Shown here one piece after another: positions 10,509 to 18,086 of a stretch of 64,000 nucleotides of DNA. Position 1 is the first letter of the stretch. Every line of letters starts with the position of its first letter. This DNA is from Ruminococcus sp. (GTDB taxonomy: Bacteria; Bacillota; Clostridia; Oscillospirales; Ruminococcaceae). The notes under the pieces were generated by a model. The model made no database searches and was not told the DNA's origin. It worked only from the letters and a program-made list of their open reading frames with translations. The stretch is from the NCBI GenBank assembly GCA_017472145.1, contig JAFUQX010000058.1, forward strand, positions 62,001 through 126,000, given 5' to 3'. The position numbers were made by a program, and so were the translations under genes.

Positions 10509-10859
10509 TTATGAATTTTTGTCTACATTCTTGAAGGTCTTGAGATTGCCGATCTTTGCACTGCGCTCCACCAGAACCTCTTCTACTTCTGCCCAGCTCA
10601 GACCATTCTCCACACACAGCACCATCAGATGATACAGCAGGTCGTTGATCTCATTCTTCAGCTCGTCATTGTCATGATTCTTGGCTGCAATAATGGTCTC
10701 GGTGCATTCCTCGCCGCACTTCTTCAGAATCTTGTCCAGTCCCTTATCAAACAGATAACAGGTATAGGACTTCTGGTCTTCAATATTCACCTCTCCGCTG
10801 TCATAGACACGCTTTCTGTCCAGCACTACATCATATAAATCCTGCATCGGGTTGCTCAT
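10509..10859 (-). CDS. hisE: Phosphoribosyl-ATP pyrophosphatase
   Basis: Second step of histidine synthesis, hydrolysing phosphoribosyl-ATP to phosphoribosyl-AMP, 116 aa. The all-alpha NTP pyrophosphohydrolase motif is seen as KKCGEECTETIIAAKN followed by ELKNEINDLLYHLMVL (metal-binding Glu/Asp residues). The start at 10859 has GAGGAAG upstream and nearly abuts the hisI stop. hisI and hisE are separate genes here, as often in Clostridia. It is the last gene of the his operon. Confidence 0.95.
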   Translation of the reverse strand: MSNPMQDLYDVVLDRKRVYDSGEVNIEDQKSYTCYLFDKGLDKILKKCGEECTETIIAAKNHDNDELKNEINDLLYHLMVLCVENGLSWAEVEEVLVERSAKIGNLKTFKNVDKNS

Positions 10860-10863
10860 AATT

Positions 10864-11208
10864 TTATTCTTCCTCTCCATAAATTTCATTGAAAAAACAG
10901 CTGTAAGAGCCAGTGTGACATGCGACACCGGTCTGTTTTACATTCAAAAGCAGGGTATCATCATCACAGTCCCCATAAATAGAGACGATTTTCTGAAGAT
11001 GACCGGAGGTAGCTCCCTTGTTCCACAGCTCCTGACGGGAACGGCTCCAATACCATGCATAGCCGCTCTCCAGCGTCTTTTGCAGACTTTCCTTGTTCAT
11101 ATAGGCCAGCATCAGGACAGTCTTTGTGTCCACATCATATGCAATAGCCGGAATCAGGTCGCCCTTCTTAAAAAAGCGATCCAGATCATTTACATCGATT
11201 TTAATCAT
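10864..11208 (-). CDS. hisI: Phosphoribosyl-AMP cyclohydrolase
   Basis: Third step of histidine synthesis, opening the adenine ring of phosphoribosyl-AMP, 114 aa. The Zn/Mg site [25 protein letters not shown] (GDCDxDxLL and the CHTG cysteine) and the SGHLQ..WxRSRxELWxKGxTS region are intact. It lies between hisF and hisE with short gaps, in one transcription unit. GAGGAT precedes the ATG. Confidence 0.96.
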   Translation of the reverse strand: MIKIDVNDLDRFFKKGDLIPAIAYDVDTKTVLMLAYMNKESLQKTLESGYAWYWSRSRQELWNKGATSGHLQKIVSIYGDCDDDTLLLNVKQTGVACHTGSYSCFFNEIYGEEE

Positions 11209-11218
11209 AACTGTATCC

Positions 11219-11980
11219 TCACTTTATACGCATGGGAATTCCGTGGCTGCGGCAGTGTGTCTTTACATCGCCCACAGTCAGCTCACCAAAATGGAACAGA
11301 GACGCTGCCAGTGCCGCAGTTGCGCCTGTTTCCTCGAAAACCTCAGAAAAATCGTCGATCTTTCCAGCGCCGCCGCTGGCAATTACGGGAATCGTTACAG
11401 CATCACATACAGCTCTGAGCATAGGCAGGTCAAAGCCCTCCTTTGTGCCGTCGGCATCGATCGAGTTCAGGCAGATCTCCCCTGCACCCAGCTGTTCAAT
11501 GCGCTTTACCCAGTCAATAAGATCTAGCTTCATATCTACCCGGCCGCCGTTGATATATACCGTCCACTTGCCGTCAGCGATCTTCTTTGCGTCGATACCC
11601 ACACAGATACACTGACTGCCGAAAATATCTGCGCCATCCTTAATAAGCTGAGGATTCTTTACCGCCTGAGAGTTCACAGATCCCTTATCTGCACCGGCCC
11701 GGAGTGTTTCACGGATGTCATCCACCGTCTTGATGCCGCCGCCTACGGTCAGCGGTACGAATACACGCTTTGCCGTCTCACGGACAACATCCAGCATGAC
11801 GCCGCGCTTCTCATAGGATGCAGTAATATCATAGAACACGATCTCATCTGCTCCCTGTTCATTATATATCTCCGCCAGGGCTACGGGATCGCCTACATCC
11901 CGGACGCCCTCAAATTTAACACCCTTTACCACCTTGCCGTCCCGGACGTCAAGGCAGGGGATGATTCTTTTTGCAAGCAT
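11219..11980 (-). CDS. hisF: Imidazole glycerol phosphate synthase, cyclase subunit
   Basis: A TIM-barrel cyclase, 253 aa, that combines PRFAR with ammonia delivered by HisH to form IGP and AICAR. The catalytic Asp in [14 protein letters not shown] (residue 11) and the second Asp in CVGIDAKK are present, as are the phosphate-binding loops TVGGGI and ASGGAG. It follows the orphan gene at 12004-12390, which separates it from hisA. An AAAGGAGG-type ribosome binding site precedes the ATG. Confidence 0.97.
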   Translation of the reverse strand: MLAKRIIPCLDVRDGKVVKGVKFEGVRDVGDPVALAEIYNEQGADEIVFYDITASYEKRGVMLDVVRETAKRVFVPLTVGGGIKTVDDIRETLRAGADKGSVNSQAVKNPQLIKDGADIFGSQCICVGIDAKKIADGKWTVYINGGRVDMKLDLIDWVKRIEQLGAGEICLNSIDADGTKEGFDLPMLRAVCDAVTIPVIASGGAGKIDDFSEVFEETGATAALAASLFHFGELTVGDVKTHCRSHGIPMRIK

Positions 11981-12003
11981 TGTTTACCTCCTTTAATTTA
12001 AAT

Positions 12004-12390
12004 TCAATTATCAAGCATCTCCACAGAAATAGACTCACATTCTATAGAGAGTTCACTGTCCATTTCAAAGCTTGATACAATAAAACCTCTGTCAGTTTCA
12101 TAACCATTCTTTTTAATATCAAGCATTTGCAGACCGGTGAAAAAGCCATTGTCAATATTAAAATGAACATCACCAACAACATCGTTTAGCTGAACCTTGA
12201 TTATGTACTTGTATTCTTTATCTGTAAGCAGCATGGTAATACAAGCTATCTCTTCAAATTTCTTTTCACAATCAAAGTACCTATCAAAATTGAAGGACAA
12301 TACATTCCCGAATAAATGCCAATGATGGTACTCTTCCGGCAGCTGTTCAAGCAATTTGTCTATGCCTTGTACCCACTGCGAATTTTTCAT
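12004..12390 (-). CDS. Orphan cytosolic protein embedded in the his operon
   Basis: A 128-aa acidic protein with no signal peptide or membrane segment. It opens KNSQWVQGIDKLLEQLPEEYHHWHLFGNVLSF and continues with alternating beta-strand-like segments (YIIKVQLNDVVGDVHFNI). I do not recognise the family with certainty. The general look (W near the start, a fold of small beta proteins) recalls some polymorphic-toxin immunity families, which is only a guess. The gene is clearly AT-richer than its neighbours and interrupts the usual hisA-hisF adjacency, which suggests recent insertion. It has its own start 31 bp after hisA and probably shares the his transcript. Confidence 0.7.
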   Translation of the reverse strand: MKNSQWVQGIDKLLEQLPEEYHHWHLFGNVLSFNFDRYFDCEKKFEEIACITMLLTDKEYKYIIKVQLNDVVGDVHFNIDNGFFTGLQMLDIKKNGYETDRGFIVSSFEMDSELSIECESISVEMLDN

Positions 12391-12421
12391 TCACATACTC
12401 CTGAATTTCAGCTTATGCATA

Positions 12422-13147
12422 CTATTTATGAGCGTATTCAATCGCCTCTCGGAGATCAAGTGTTCCCTTATAAATGGACTTTCCGCAGATCGTACCATAG
12501 AGGCCCATTTCCTTGCAGGCTGCAATATCATCCATGGTATGTACGCCGCCGCTTGCAATGATATTGCAGCTGCCCTTTGTTCTGTCATAGAGAGCCTTCA
12601 GCTGCTCTCTGTTTACGCCGCTGAGTGTGCCGTCCTTTGAAATATCTGTGAAAATAAAGTACCTTACACCCACCTCGATCATCTTATTCGCAAGATCAAT
12701 GTAATTTACATCAGAGGTCTCCAGCCAGCCTTCTGTAGCTACCATCCCATTCATTGCGTCAATTCCTACAACGATCTTCTCGCTGCCGAACTTTTCTACA
12801 GCCTGGCTTACGAGCGTGGGATTTTTCAGGGCAACTGAACCAAGAATCACTCTTGTAATACCCATTTTCAGGTATTCATCAATGGTTTCGAGACTTCTGA
12901 TACCGCCGCCAAGCTCCACCTTCAGACCTGTTTTTTCTGCAACATCAGTATAGATCTTTGTATTGACCGGTCGTCCTTCCTTTGCGCCGTCCAGATCAAC
13001 CATATGAATCCACGAAGAACCGGCCGCTTCAAAGCTTCTGGCCGTTTCCAGATAGTCCGCTGCAACCTTTTCAACGGTATTGAAATCGCCCTTGAAAAGA
13101 CGGACACAGTTGCCGTCCTTGATATCAATTGCCGGTAAAATAATCAT
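12422..13147 (-). CDS. hisA: ProFAR isomerase
   Basis: 1-(5-phosphoribosyl)-5-[(5-phosphoribosylamino)methylideneamino]imidazole-4-carboxamide isomerase, 241 aa, an Amadori-type rearrangement on a TIM barrel. The catalytic Asp8 in ILPAIDIKDGNCVRL, the second Asp in IFTDISKDGT and the glycine-rich phosphate loops ELGGGIR and ASGGV are visible. Its start overlaps the hisH stop by 4 bp. Confidence 0.97.
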   Translation of the reverse strand: MIILPAIDIKDGNCVRLFKGDFNTVEKVAADYLETARSFEAAGSSWIHMVDLDGAKEGRPVNTKIYTDVAEKTGLKVELGGGIRSLETIDEYLKMGITRVILGSVALKNPTLVSQAVEKFGSEKIVVGIDAMNGMVATEGWLETSDVNYIDLANKMIEVGVRYFIFTDISKDGTLSGVNREQLKALYDRTKGSCNIIASGGVHTMDDIAACKEMGLYGTICGKSIYKGTLDLREAIEYAHK

Positions 13148-13749
13148 CTGATAAGACCTCCGAAGTTCTTCAGAATTTGCAGACCAACGCTGCCGCTTTT
13201 TTCCGGATGGAACTGTGCACCGTAAACTGTGTCTCCATCATAAACCATAGCCGGTACCCGGCCGCCGTACTCTACCCAGGCCGCAAGGTATTTTTCCTCA
13301 GTCACCGCTGCATAGGAGTGCACGAAATATACATAGGACTCGTCTCCCAGACCATGGAGAATGGGGCAGTCTGTGCCGTATTCCAGCTTGTTCCAGCCCA
13401 TATGCGGGATGATCAGACCTGGCGTCTCCATCTTCTGAACGCTGCCGGGAATCAGCCCAAGACCATCGCATTCCTCAAATTCATAGCTTTTTTCAAAAAG
13501 CATCTGCATACCAAGACAGATTCCCAGGAACGGCTTTTTCCTGGCTTCCGCCTTCACAATCTCCGTAAGGCCGCTTTCGCAGAGCTTATTCATGGCCGCA
13601 GGGAATGCACCTACGCCGGGCAGAATCACAGCGTCGGCCGCCTCGATTTTCTTTGCATCGGCTGTCAGCTCATTTTCAAGGCCCAGGTAATCCAGCGCAT
13701 TTTTTACGCTGAAAATATTGCCAGCGCCGTAGTCAACGATTGCTATCAT
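13144..13749 (-). CDS. hisH: Imidazole glycerol phosphate synthase, glutaminase subunit
   Basis: A class I glutamine amidotransferase, 201 aa, supplying ammonia to HisF. The nucleophile Cys is in FLGICLGMQMLFE and the His-Glu pair in YGAQFHPEKSGSVG. The ATG at 13749 gives the family N-terminus MIAIVDYGAGNIFSV and starts 2 bp after the hisB stop. The longer in-frame extension lies inside hisB and was dropped. Confidence 0.97.
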   Translation of the reverse strand: MIAIVDYGAGNIFSVKNALDYLGLENELTADAKKIEAADAVILPGVGAFPAAMNKLCESGLTEIVKAEARKKPFLGICLGMQMLFEKSYEFEECDGLGLIPGSVQKMETPGLIIPHMGWNKLEYGTDCPILHGLGDESYVYFVHSYAAVTEEKYLAAWVEYGGRVPAMVYDGDTVYGAQFHPEKSGSVGLQILKNFGGLIR

Positions 13750-13751
13750 TT

Positions 13752-14333
13752 TTATAACACTCCTTTCGTGGAAAGCGTTTTGCCGTCTGAAAGGGGCGTT
13801 ACTGCCGTTTTCAGAGCATGTGCCACCGCCTTGAAGGCAGCTTCGCATTTGTGGTGATCATTGCTGCCGTACATCATATTGACATGCAGCGTAATACCTG
13901 CATTGAAGGCAAAAGCCCGGAAAAATTCCTCCGTCAGGCAGGCATCGAAACTTCCGATCATGGCATTGGTAAAGCTCCCCTGAAATACCAGAAACGGTCG
14001 ATTGCTGATATCCAGACTGCAAAAGCTCAATGCTTCATCCATGGGAATAAATGCACTGCCATAGCGTGTAATACCGGATTTGTCACCCAGCGCCTCACCC
14101 AGAGCCTTGCCCAGAACGATACCGGTATCCTCCACCGTATGATGACCGTCCACATGGAGGTCACCCTTTACACGGATCGTCATACTGATCCCGCTGTGCA
14201 CGGAAAGAGCCGTCAGCATATGATCAAAAAATCCGATGCCGGTATCGATATCCGCCCGGCCCTGTCCGTCCAGCACGACATTTACCTGTATGTCTGTTTC
14301 TCTTGTTGTACGTGTGATTTGTGCTTCTCGCAT
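13752..14333 (-). CDS. hisB: Imidazoleglycerol-phosphate dehydratase
   Basis: Monofunctional Mn-dependent dehydratase, 193 aa, converting IGP to imidazole acetol phosphate. The metal-binding motifs DGHHTVEDTGI and SNDHHKCEAAFKA are intact, and the N-terminus (RTTRETDIQV) is typical. There is no fused histidinol-phosphatase domain, and no phosphatase gene is in the cluster. It lies between the orphan membrane protein and hisH. Confidence 0.97.
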   Translation of the reverse strand: MREAQITRTTRETDIQVNVVLDGQGRADIDTGIGFFDHMLTALSVHSGISMTIRVKGDLHVDGHHTVEDTGIVLGKALGEALGDKSGITRYGSAFIPMDEALSFCSLDISNRPFLVFQGSFTNAMIGSFDACLTEEFFRAFAFNAGITLHVNMMYGSNDHHKCEAAFKAVAHALKTAVTPLSDGKTLSTKGVL

Positions 14334-14359
14334 TGCACACCTCCTATATTTTCTGATTC

Positions 14360-14887
14360 TTATGAAATAACAATCCCATCTTCATCTGCGTACTTCTCCA
14401 GCAGATCCTGAAAAAATTCATATGCACTTTTACCCCGGGCCCCAAACGGCAGACCAGAGTCATAGAAATAATAGTTCGTTCCTATATCATCGCATTCATC
14501 ATTGTGCCCTGCAAACATGTATTCCGCACTAAAAAACAGACTGTCCTCACTGAACCAGATATAAAAGTCCTTATCATGGGTGTCATCAGGGTCATATATC
14601 ATTTCCTCCCCTGTCAAATTCTCCTGAATCAGCTTCAATGAATTCAGATAGACAAGGATCTCATGAACAGCCTCATCATTTGTAATTTCAACACGACAAG
14701 GGTACGCCTGATCCGGAAACAGAAGCTCCACACATTCTTCATTCTCTAAATGAAGATGTTCCTGCGTCTTTAACAAACGAAGGGGATACCGTATCCATCC
14801 AAAACACCAGGAGATGAATAAAACCAATATCAGCAGAATCACACCGCAGATGATAAGGAAAATCCATTTTGATTTTTTACTGCTCAT
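14360..14887 (-). CDS. Orphan membrane-anchored protein embedded in the his operon
   Basis: About 175 aa. One N-terminal helix (WIFLIICGVILLILVLFISWCFGW) is followed by a soluble, presumably extracytoplasmic domain that is acidic and aromatic-rich (DFYIWFSEDSLFFSAEYMFAG). The helix is preceded by SSKKSK and followed by RYPLRLLK, so orientation cannot be read with confidence. I do not recognise a family. The ATG at 14887 overlaps the end of hisD by 11 bp. AT content is higher than in the flanking his genes. No histidine-related role can be deduced, and it may be a passenger. Confidence 0.65.
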   Translation of the reverse strand: MSSKKSKWIFLIICGVILLILVLFISWCFGWIRYPLRLLKTQEHLHLENEECVELLFPDQAYPCRVEITNDEAVHEILVYLNSLKLIQENLTGEEMIYDPDDTHDKDFYIWFSEDSLFFSAEYMFAGHNDECDDIGTNYYFYDSGLPFGARGKSAYEFFQDLLEKYADEDGIVIS

Positions 14888-16181
14888 CCTCAAAACGAAC
14901 CGTAATCGCATTGGCATGTGCAGTCAGGCCCTCACGTTTTGCAATCAGCACGATGTCATCCTTTGCTTCACGCAATGCATCCTTTGTATAGTAGGTGTAG
15001 CTGGAACGCTTGATAAAGCTGTTTACACCCAGCGGAGAGAAGAATCTGGCTGTACCGCTGGTAGGCAGAACATGGTTCGGGCCGGCATAGTAATCACCCA
15101 GCGGCTCAGAGGCATATGCTCCCAGGAATACAGAGCCTGCATTGTCGAGTGCGCCCAGCAGCTCCATGGGATTTTCCATGAGGACCTCAAGGTGCTCCGG
15201 TGCGATTCTGTTAGCAATGGCTGCCGCTTCCTCACGGGTATCACAGAGAAGAACTGCACCGTATGTATTCAGAGACTTCTCAATGATCTCCTGACGGGAC
15301 AGATAAGCAGCCTGACGGTTCAGCTCCGCTTCCGTCTTATCAGCAAGCGCCTTGCTGGTGGTTACCAGAATGGAGGAGGCCAGAACATCATGCTCGGCCT
15401 GAGACATGAGATCTGCGGCCACAAACTTCGGATCCGCCTTTTCATCGGCCATTACCAGTATCTCACTGGGGCCTGCGATCATATCAATATCCACAACACC
15501 GTACAGCAGCTTCTTGGCAGTCGCTACATAAATATTGCCAGGGCCGACGATCTTGTCTACCTTCGGAATCTCCTCTGTACCATAAGCCAGGGCCGCAATA
15601 GCCTGTGCACCGCCGGACAGAAATACACGATCTACGCCGCAGATAGCTGCTGCAACCAGAATGTCCGGATTCGGCGTGCCATCCTTCCGGGGCGGCGTTA
15701 CCATGATGATCTCCTTTACGCCTGCAATCTTTGCCGGAACAGCGTTCATGATCACGCTGGAGGGATAGGCCGCAGTACCGCCCGGTACATACAGTCCCAC
15801 ACGCTCCAGGCCTCTCACACGCTGACCTACGATCACACCATTGGGCATTGCGTTAATAAAGCCTTGTGTCACCTGTCTCTGGTGAAAGTCACGGACATTC
15901 TCCATGGCATTGAGCAGTGCGCTTACAAAATCCGGATCAGCCTCGGTCAGGGCCTCGTTGATCACATCACGGGGTACTTCATAATACTGAGGAAGGTTTC
16001 CGTCAAACTTCAGGGTATAGTCCTTTACAGCCTTGTCCCCGCCGGCCTTTACATTGGCAATAATCTCTGTAACAGCTGCTGTAACTCGCTCATTGGTTTC
16101 CCCGCTGCGCTTGTCCAGCAAATCAAAAAATGCTTCTCTTTCTGCTGCATCACTTGCATTTATGCGCTTCATCTCAATCAT
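14877..16181 (-). CDS. hisD: Histidinol dehydrogenase
   Basis: Zn- and NAD-dependent four-electron oxidation of histidinol to histidine, the last step, 434 aa. Recognisable stretches include ERVGLYVPGGTAAYPSSVIMNAVPAKIAGV, the KVDKIVGPGNIYVATAK block, the DLMSQAEHD segment with metal-binding Gln and His, and the C-terminal AGPNHVLPTSGTARFFSPL. The ATG at 16181 overlaps the hisG stop. A second ATG three codons later is possible. Confidence 0.97.
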   Translation of the reverse strand: MIEMKRINASDAAEREAFFDLLDKRSGETNERVTAAVTEIIANVKAGGDKAVKDYTLKFDGNLPQYYEVPRDVINEALTEADPDFVSALLNAMENVRDFHQRQVTQGFINAMPNGVIVGQRVRGLERVGLYVPGGTAAYPSSVIMNAVPAKIAGVKEIIMVTPPRKDGTPNPDILVAAAICGVDRVFLSGGAQAIAALAYGTEEIPKVDKIVGPGNIYVATAKKLLYGVVDIDMIAGPSEILVMADEKADPKFVAADLMSQAEHDVLASSILVTTSKALADKTEAELNRQAAYLSRQEIIEKSLNTYGAVLLCDTREEAAAIANRIAPEHLEVLMENPMELLGALDNAGSVFLGAYASEPLGDYYAGPNHVLPTSGTARFFSPLGVNSFIKRSSYTYYTKDALREAKDDIVLIAKREGLTAHANAITVRFEDEQ

Positions 16182-16821
16182 TGTTCTTCAAAGCCTCCTC
16201 AATCTTTGCAACCAGTGCCTGAATTTCCTGCTGACGGAGCTTCAGGCTGACTGTGTTGACGATCAGTCTTGCAGAAATCGGTACAACATCCTCAACAACC
16301 TCCAGACCATTTTCACGAAGGGTAACACCGGTTTCTACTATATCTACAATACCGTCTGCCAGATCCAGCAGCGGTGCAAGCTCTACAGAGCCTTCGATCT
16401 TTACAATATCAATATCCATATTCTTGCCCTCGAAAAATTTCCGGGCAACATTGGGATACTTGGTAGCAATGGTCTTTACGCCGAATCCGCTGTAAAAATC
16501 TGTGCCTTTTTTGGCCGCCAGTGCAAAACGGCAGCGTCCGAAGCCCAGATCGCACAGCTCAAAGAACTTTCCTTCCATCTCAATAATGGTATCCTTGCCG
16601 ACGACACCAATATCACATACACCATGCTCTACATAGGTGATAACATCAGCAGCCTTGGCCAGTACGACCTCCATATTTCCATCCGGAACCGGCAGAATCA
16701 GACGGCGTCCCTTCTCACGGACTGCGGTGCAGTCATATCCCAGCCGTTCCAGCAGAGCTACCGTATCCTTTTCCAGTCTGCCCTTGGTCAGGGCAATTCT
16801 CAGGGGTTTTGTCATGATCAC
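16174..16821 (-). CDS. hisG: ATP phosphoribosyltransferase, short form
   Basis: Commits ATP and PRPP to histidine synthesis. At 215 aa it is the short HisG form, lacking the C-terminal regulatory domain, and therefore needs HisZ, which is encoded immediately upstream. The N-terminal LRIALTKGRLEKDT, the CDIGVVGKD loop and the PRPP-loop-like DLADGIVDIVETGVTLRENGL are present. The start overlaps the hisZ stop by 4 bp. A third-codon ATG at 16815 is an alternative start. Confidence 0.96.
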   Translation of the reverse strand: MIMTKPLRIALTKGRLEKDTVALLERLGYDCTAVREKGRRLILPVPDGNMEVVLAKAADVITYVEHGVCDIGVVGKDTIIEMEGKFFELCDLGFGRCRFALAAKKGTDFYSGFGVKTIATKYPNVARKFFEGKNMDIDIVKIEGSVELAPLLDLADGIVDIVETGVTLRENGLEVVEDVVPISARLIVNTVSLKLRQQEIQALVAKIEEALKNND

Positions 16822-18008
16822 ACCTCCGTAACTTCGCCGTTCACTACAATGATTCGGCCGATTTTCTTCTCACGTGCATACTCCCGTACTGCGTCCAGAT
16901 CATCCAGCAGTGCAAATTCCGTCACATAGCCATGCTCTGCACGCAGCTGCTTGCCAAGAGCAATGGCCTTCATTTCAAAGCCCGGCTCTGCATACAAAAG
17001 CACATCCGCCGGCTTTACCTCTCTGGGATTTTCCTTGATGGCTACCTTGGCAATCGCATCTACATTTACGCCAAAGCCCGTCGCCGGAATATCATAGCCA
17101 TAATCTGCCAGCAGCTTATTATACCGGCCGCCGGAGAGAACCTCCTCGCCGTAGCCCTCCAGATAGCCCTTGATGATGACGCCTGTGTAGTAGTCCGCAT
17201 TGTTTACCATGCCCAGGTCAACCGTCAGTCTGCCCTTGCCGATCAGCTGAGAAATCTGACCATACAGCTGACGCAGATCATCCAGGATCGCATTGATCCT
17301 CGGGTTGGAATAAAGCCCGGCGGCCTTGTCAAAGACCTCCTCGCCGCCGAACATGGCCGGCAAACGCTTCAGTGCGGCAATCGCAGGAGAATCTCCCATA
17401 GTATCCAGCAAATCATTCAGAGCCGGATAGTTCTTGGTTTCAATCAGATAGCGGATGTTCTCACGCTCATCCTCTGTGGCCTTCAGCTCACGCATCAGCT
17501 CCTTGAATACTCCTGCATCACCGATCTCCAGAGAAAAGCTGGTCTCAGAACAGCTTTCCAGCACCTCGATGGCAGTGCTTACCATTTCCAGATCGGCCAT
17601 GTGAGAGGCAGAGCCAATCAGCTCAATGCCGGTCTGCACGATCTCATTGCTCCGGCCCTTCAGAGCAGACTCAAAGCGGTATACACTCTGATTATAGTAC
17701 AGACGCAGAGGCAAAGCCGCATCCTTCAGGCGGGTGGCCACCACACGTGCAATGGGCATGGTGCTCTCCGGACGCATAACCAGAAGGCGGCCCTTGCTGT
17801 CCGTCAGCTTATACAGACGCTCCTGGGGATAATGTCCCGATTCTGTCTGAAATACATCGAAAAATTCAAGAGCCGGTGTGGTCAGCTCGTAATATCCCTT
17901 GCCCCGGAAAATGTCGTGAATCTTCTTCTCTGTTTCACGCCGCACAAGACATTCCTCAAACAGGAAGTCCTTCGTGCCCTCCGGTGTGATCAAATCATAT
18001 TTTCTCAT
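16818..18008 (-). CDS. hisZ: ATP phosphoribosyltransferase regulatory subunit
   Basis: A HisRS-like paralogue without tRNA-charging function, 396 aa, that forms a hetero-octamer with short HisG and confers histidine feedback. Class II synthetase-type motifs are seen (TPEGTKDFLFEE, LLVMRPESTMPIARVVATR, SGGRYNKLLADYG), with divergence from true HisRS. Adjacency to short hisG supports HisZ rather than HisRS. It is the first gene of the operon, with AGGAGG 7 nt before ATG and a strong promoter upstream. Confidence 0.94.
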   Translation of the reverse strand: MRKYDLITPEGTKDFLFEECLVRRETEKKIHDIFRGKGYYELTTPALEFFDVFQTESGHYPQERLYKLTDSKGRLLVMRPESTMPIARVVATRLKDAALPLRLYYNQSVYRFESALKGRSNEIVQTGIELIGSASHMADLEMVSTAIEVLESCSETSFSLEIGDAGVFKELMRELKATEDERENIRYLIETKNYPALNDLLDTMGDSPAIAALKRLPAMFGGEEVFDKAAGLYSNPRINAILDDLRQLYGQISQLIGKGRLTVDLGMVNNADYYTGVIIKGYLEGYGEEVLSGGRYNKLLADYGYDIPATGFGVNVDAIAKVAIKENPREVKPADVLLYAEPGFEMKAIALGKQLRAEHGYVTEFALLDDLDAVREYAREKKIGRIIVVNGEVTEV

Positions 18009-18035
18009 AGCTTCCTCCTATACACTTCATCATGC

Positions 18036-18076
18036 TAACATGTTACTATAGTAACATATATCCATTCAATTGTCAA
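18036..18076 (-). promoter_or_regulatory. his operon promoter with 18-bp palindromic operator
   Basis: Minus strand: TTGACA (18071-18076), a 17-bp spacer and TACTAT (18048-18053). The -10 lies in the middle of a perfect 18-bp palindrome, ATGTTACTATAGTAACAT (18040-18057), overlapped by a second palindrome TAACATGTTA (18036-18045). A symmetric site covering the -10 is typical of a repressor operator. There is no T-box or leader-peptide attenuator in the roughly 30-nt leader, so regulation is probably by a DNA-binding repressor. TrpR-family HisR proteins are described for Firmicutes, but the match to this site is unverified. Confidence 0.7.
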
Positions 18077-18086
18077 GCGTACATTC

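Noticed and set aside
10509-18008. Absence of hisC as a pathway gap
   Set aside because: The aminotransferase is often encoded elsewhere and cannot be judged from this window.
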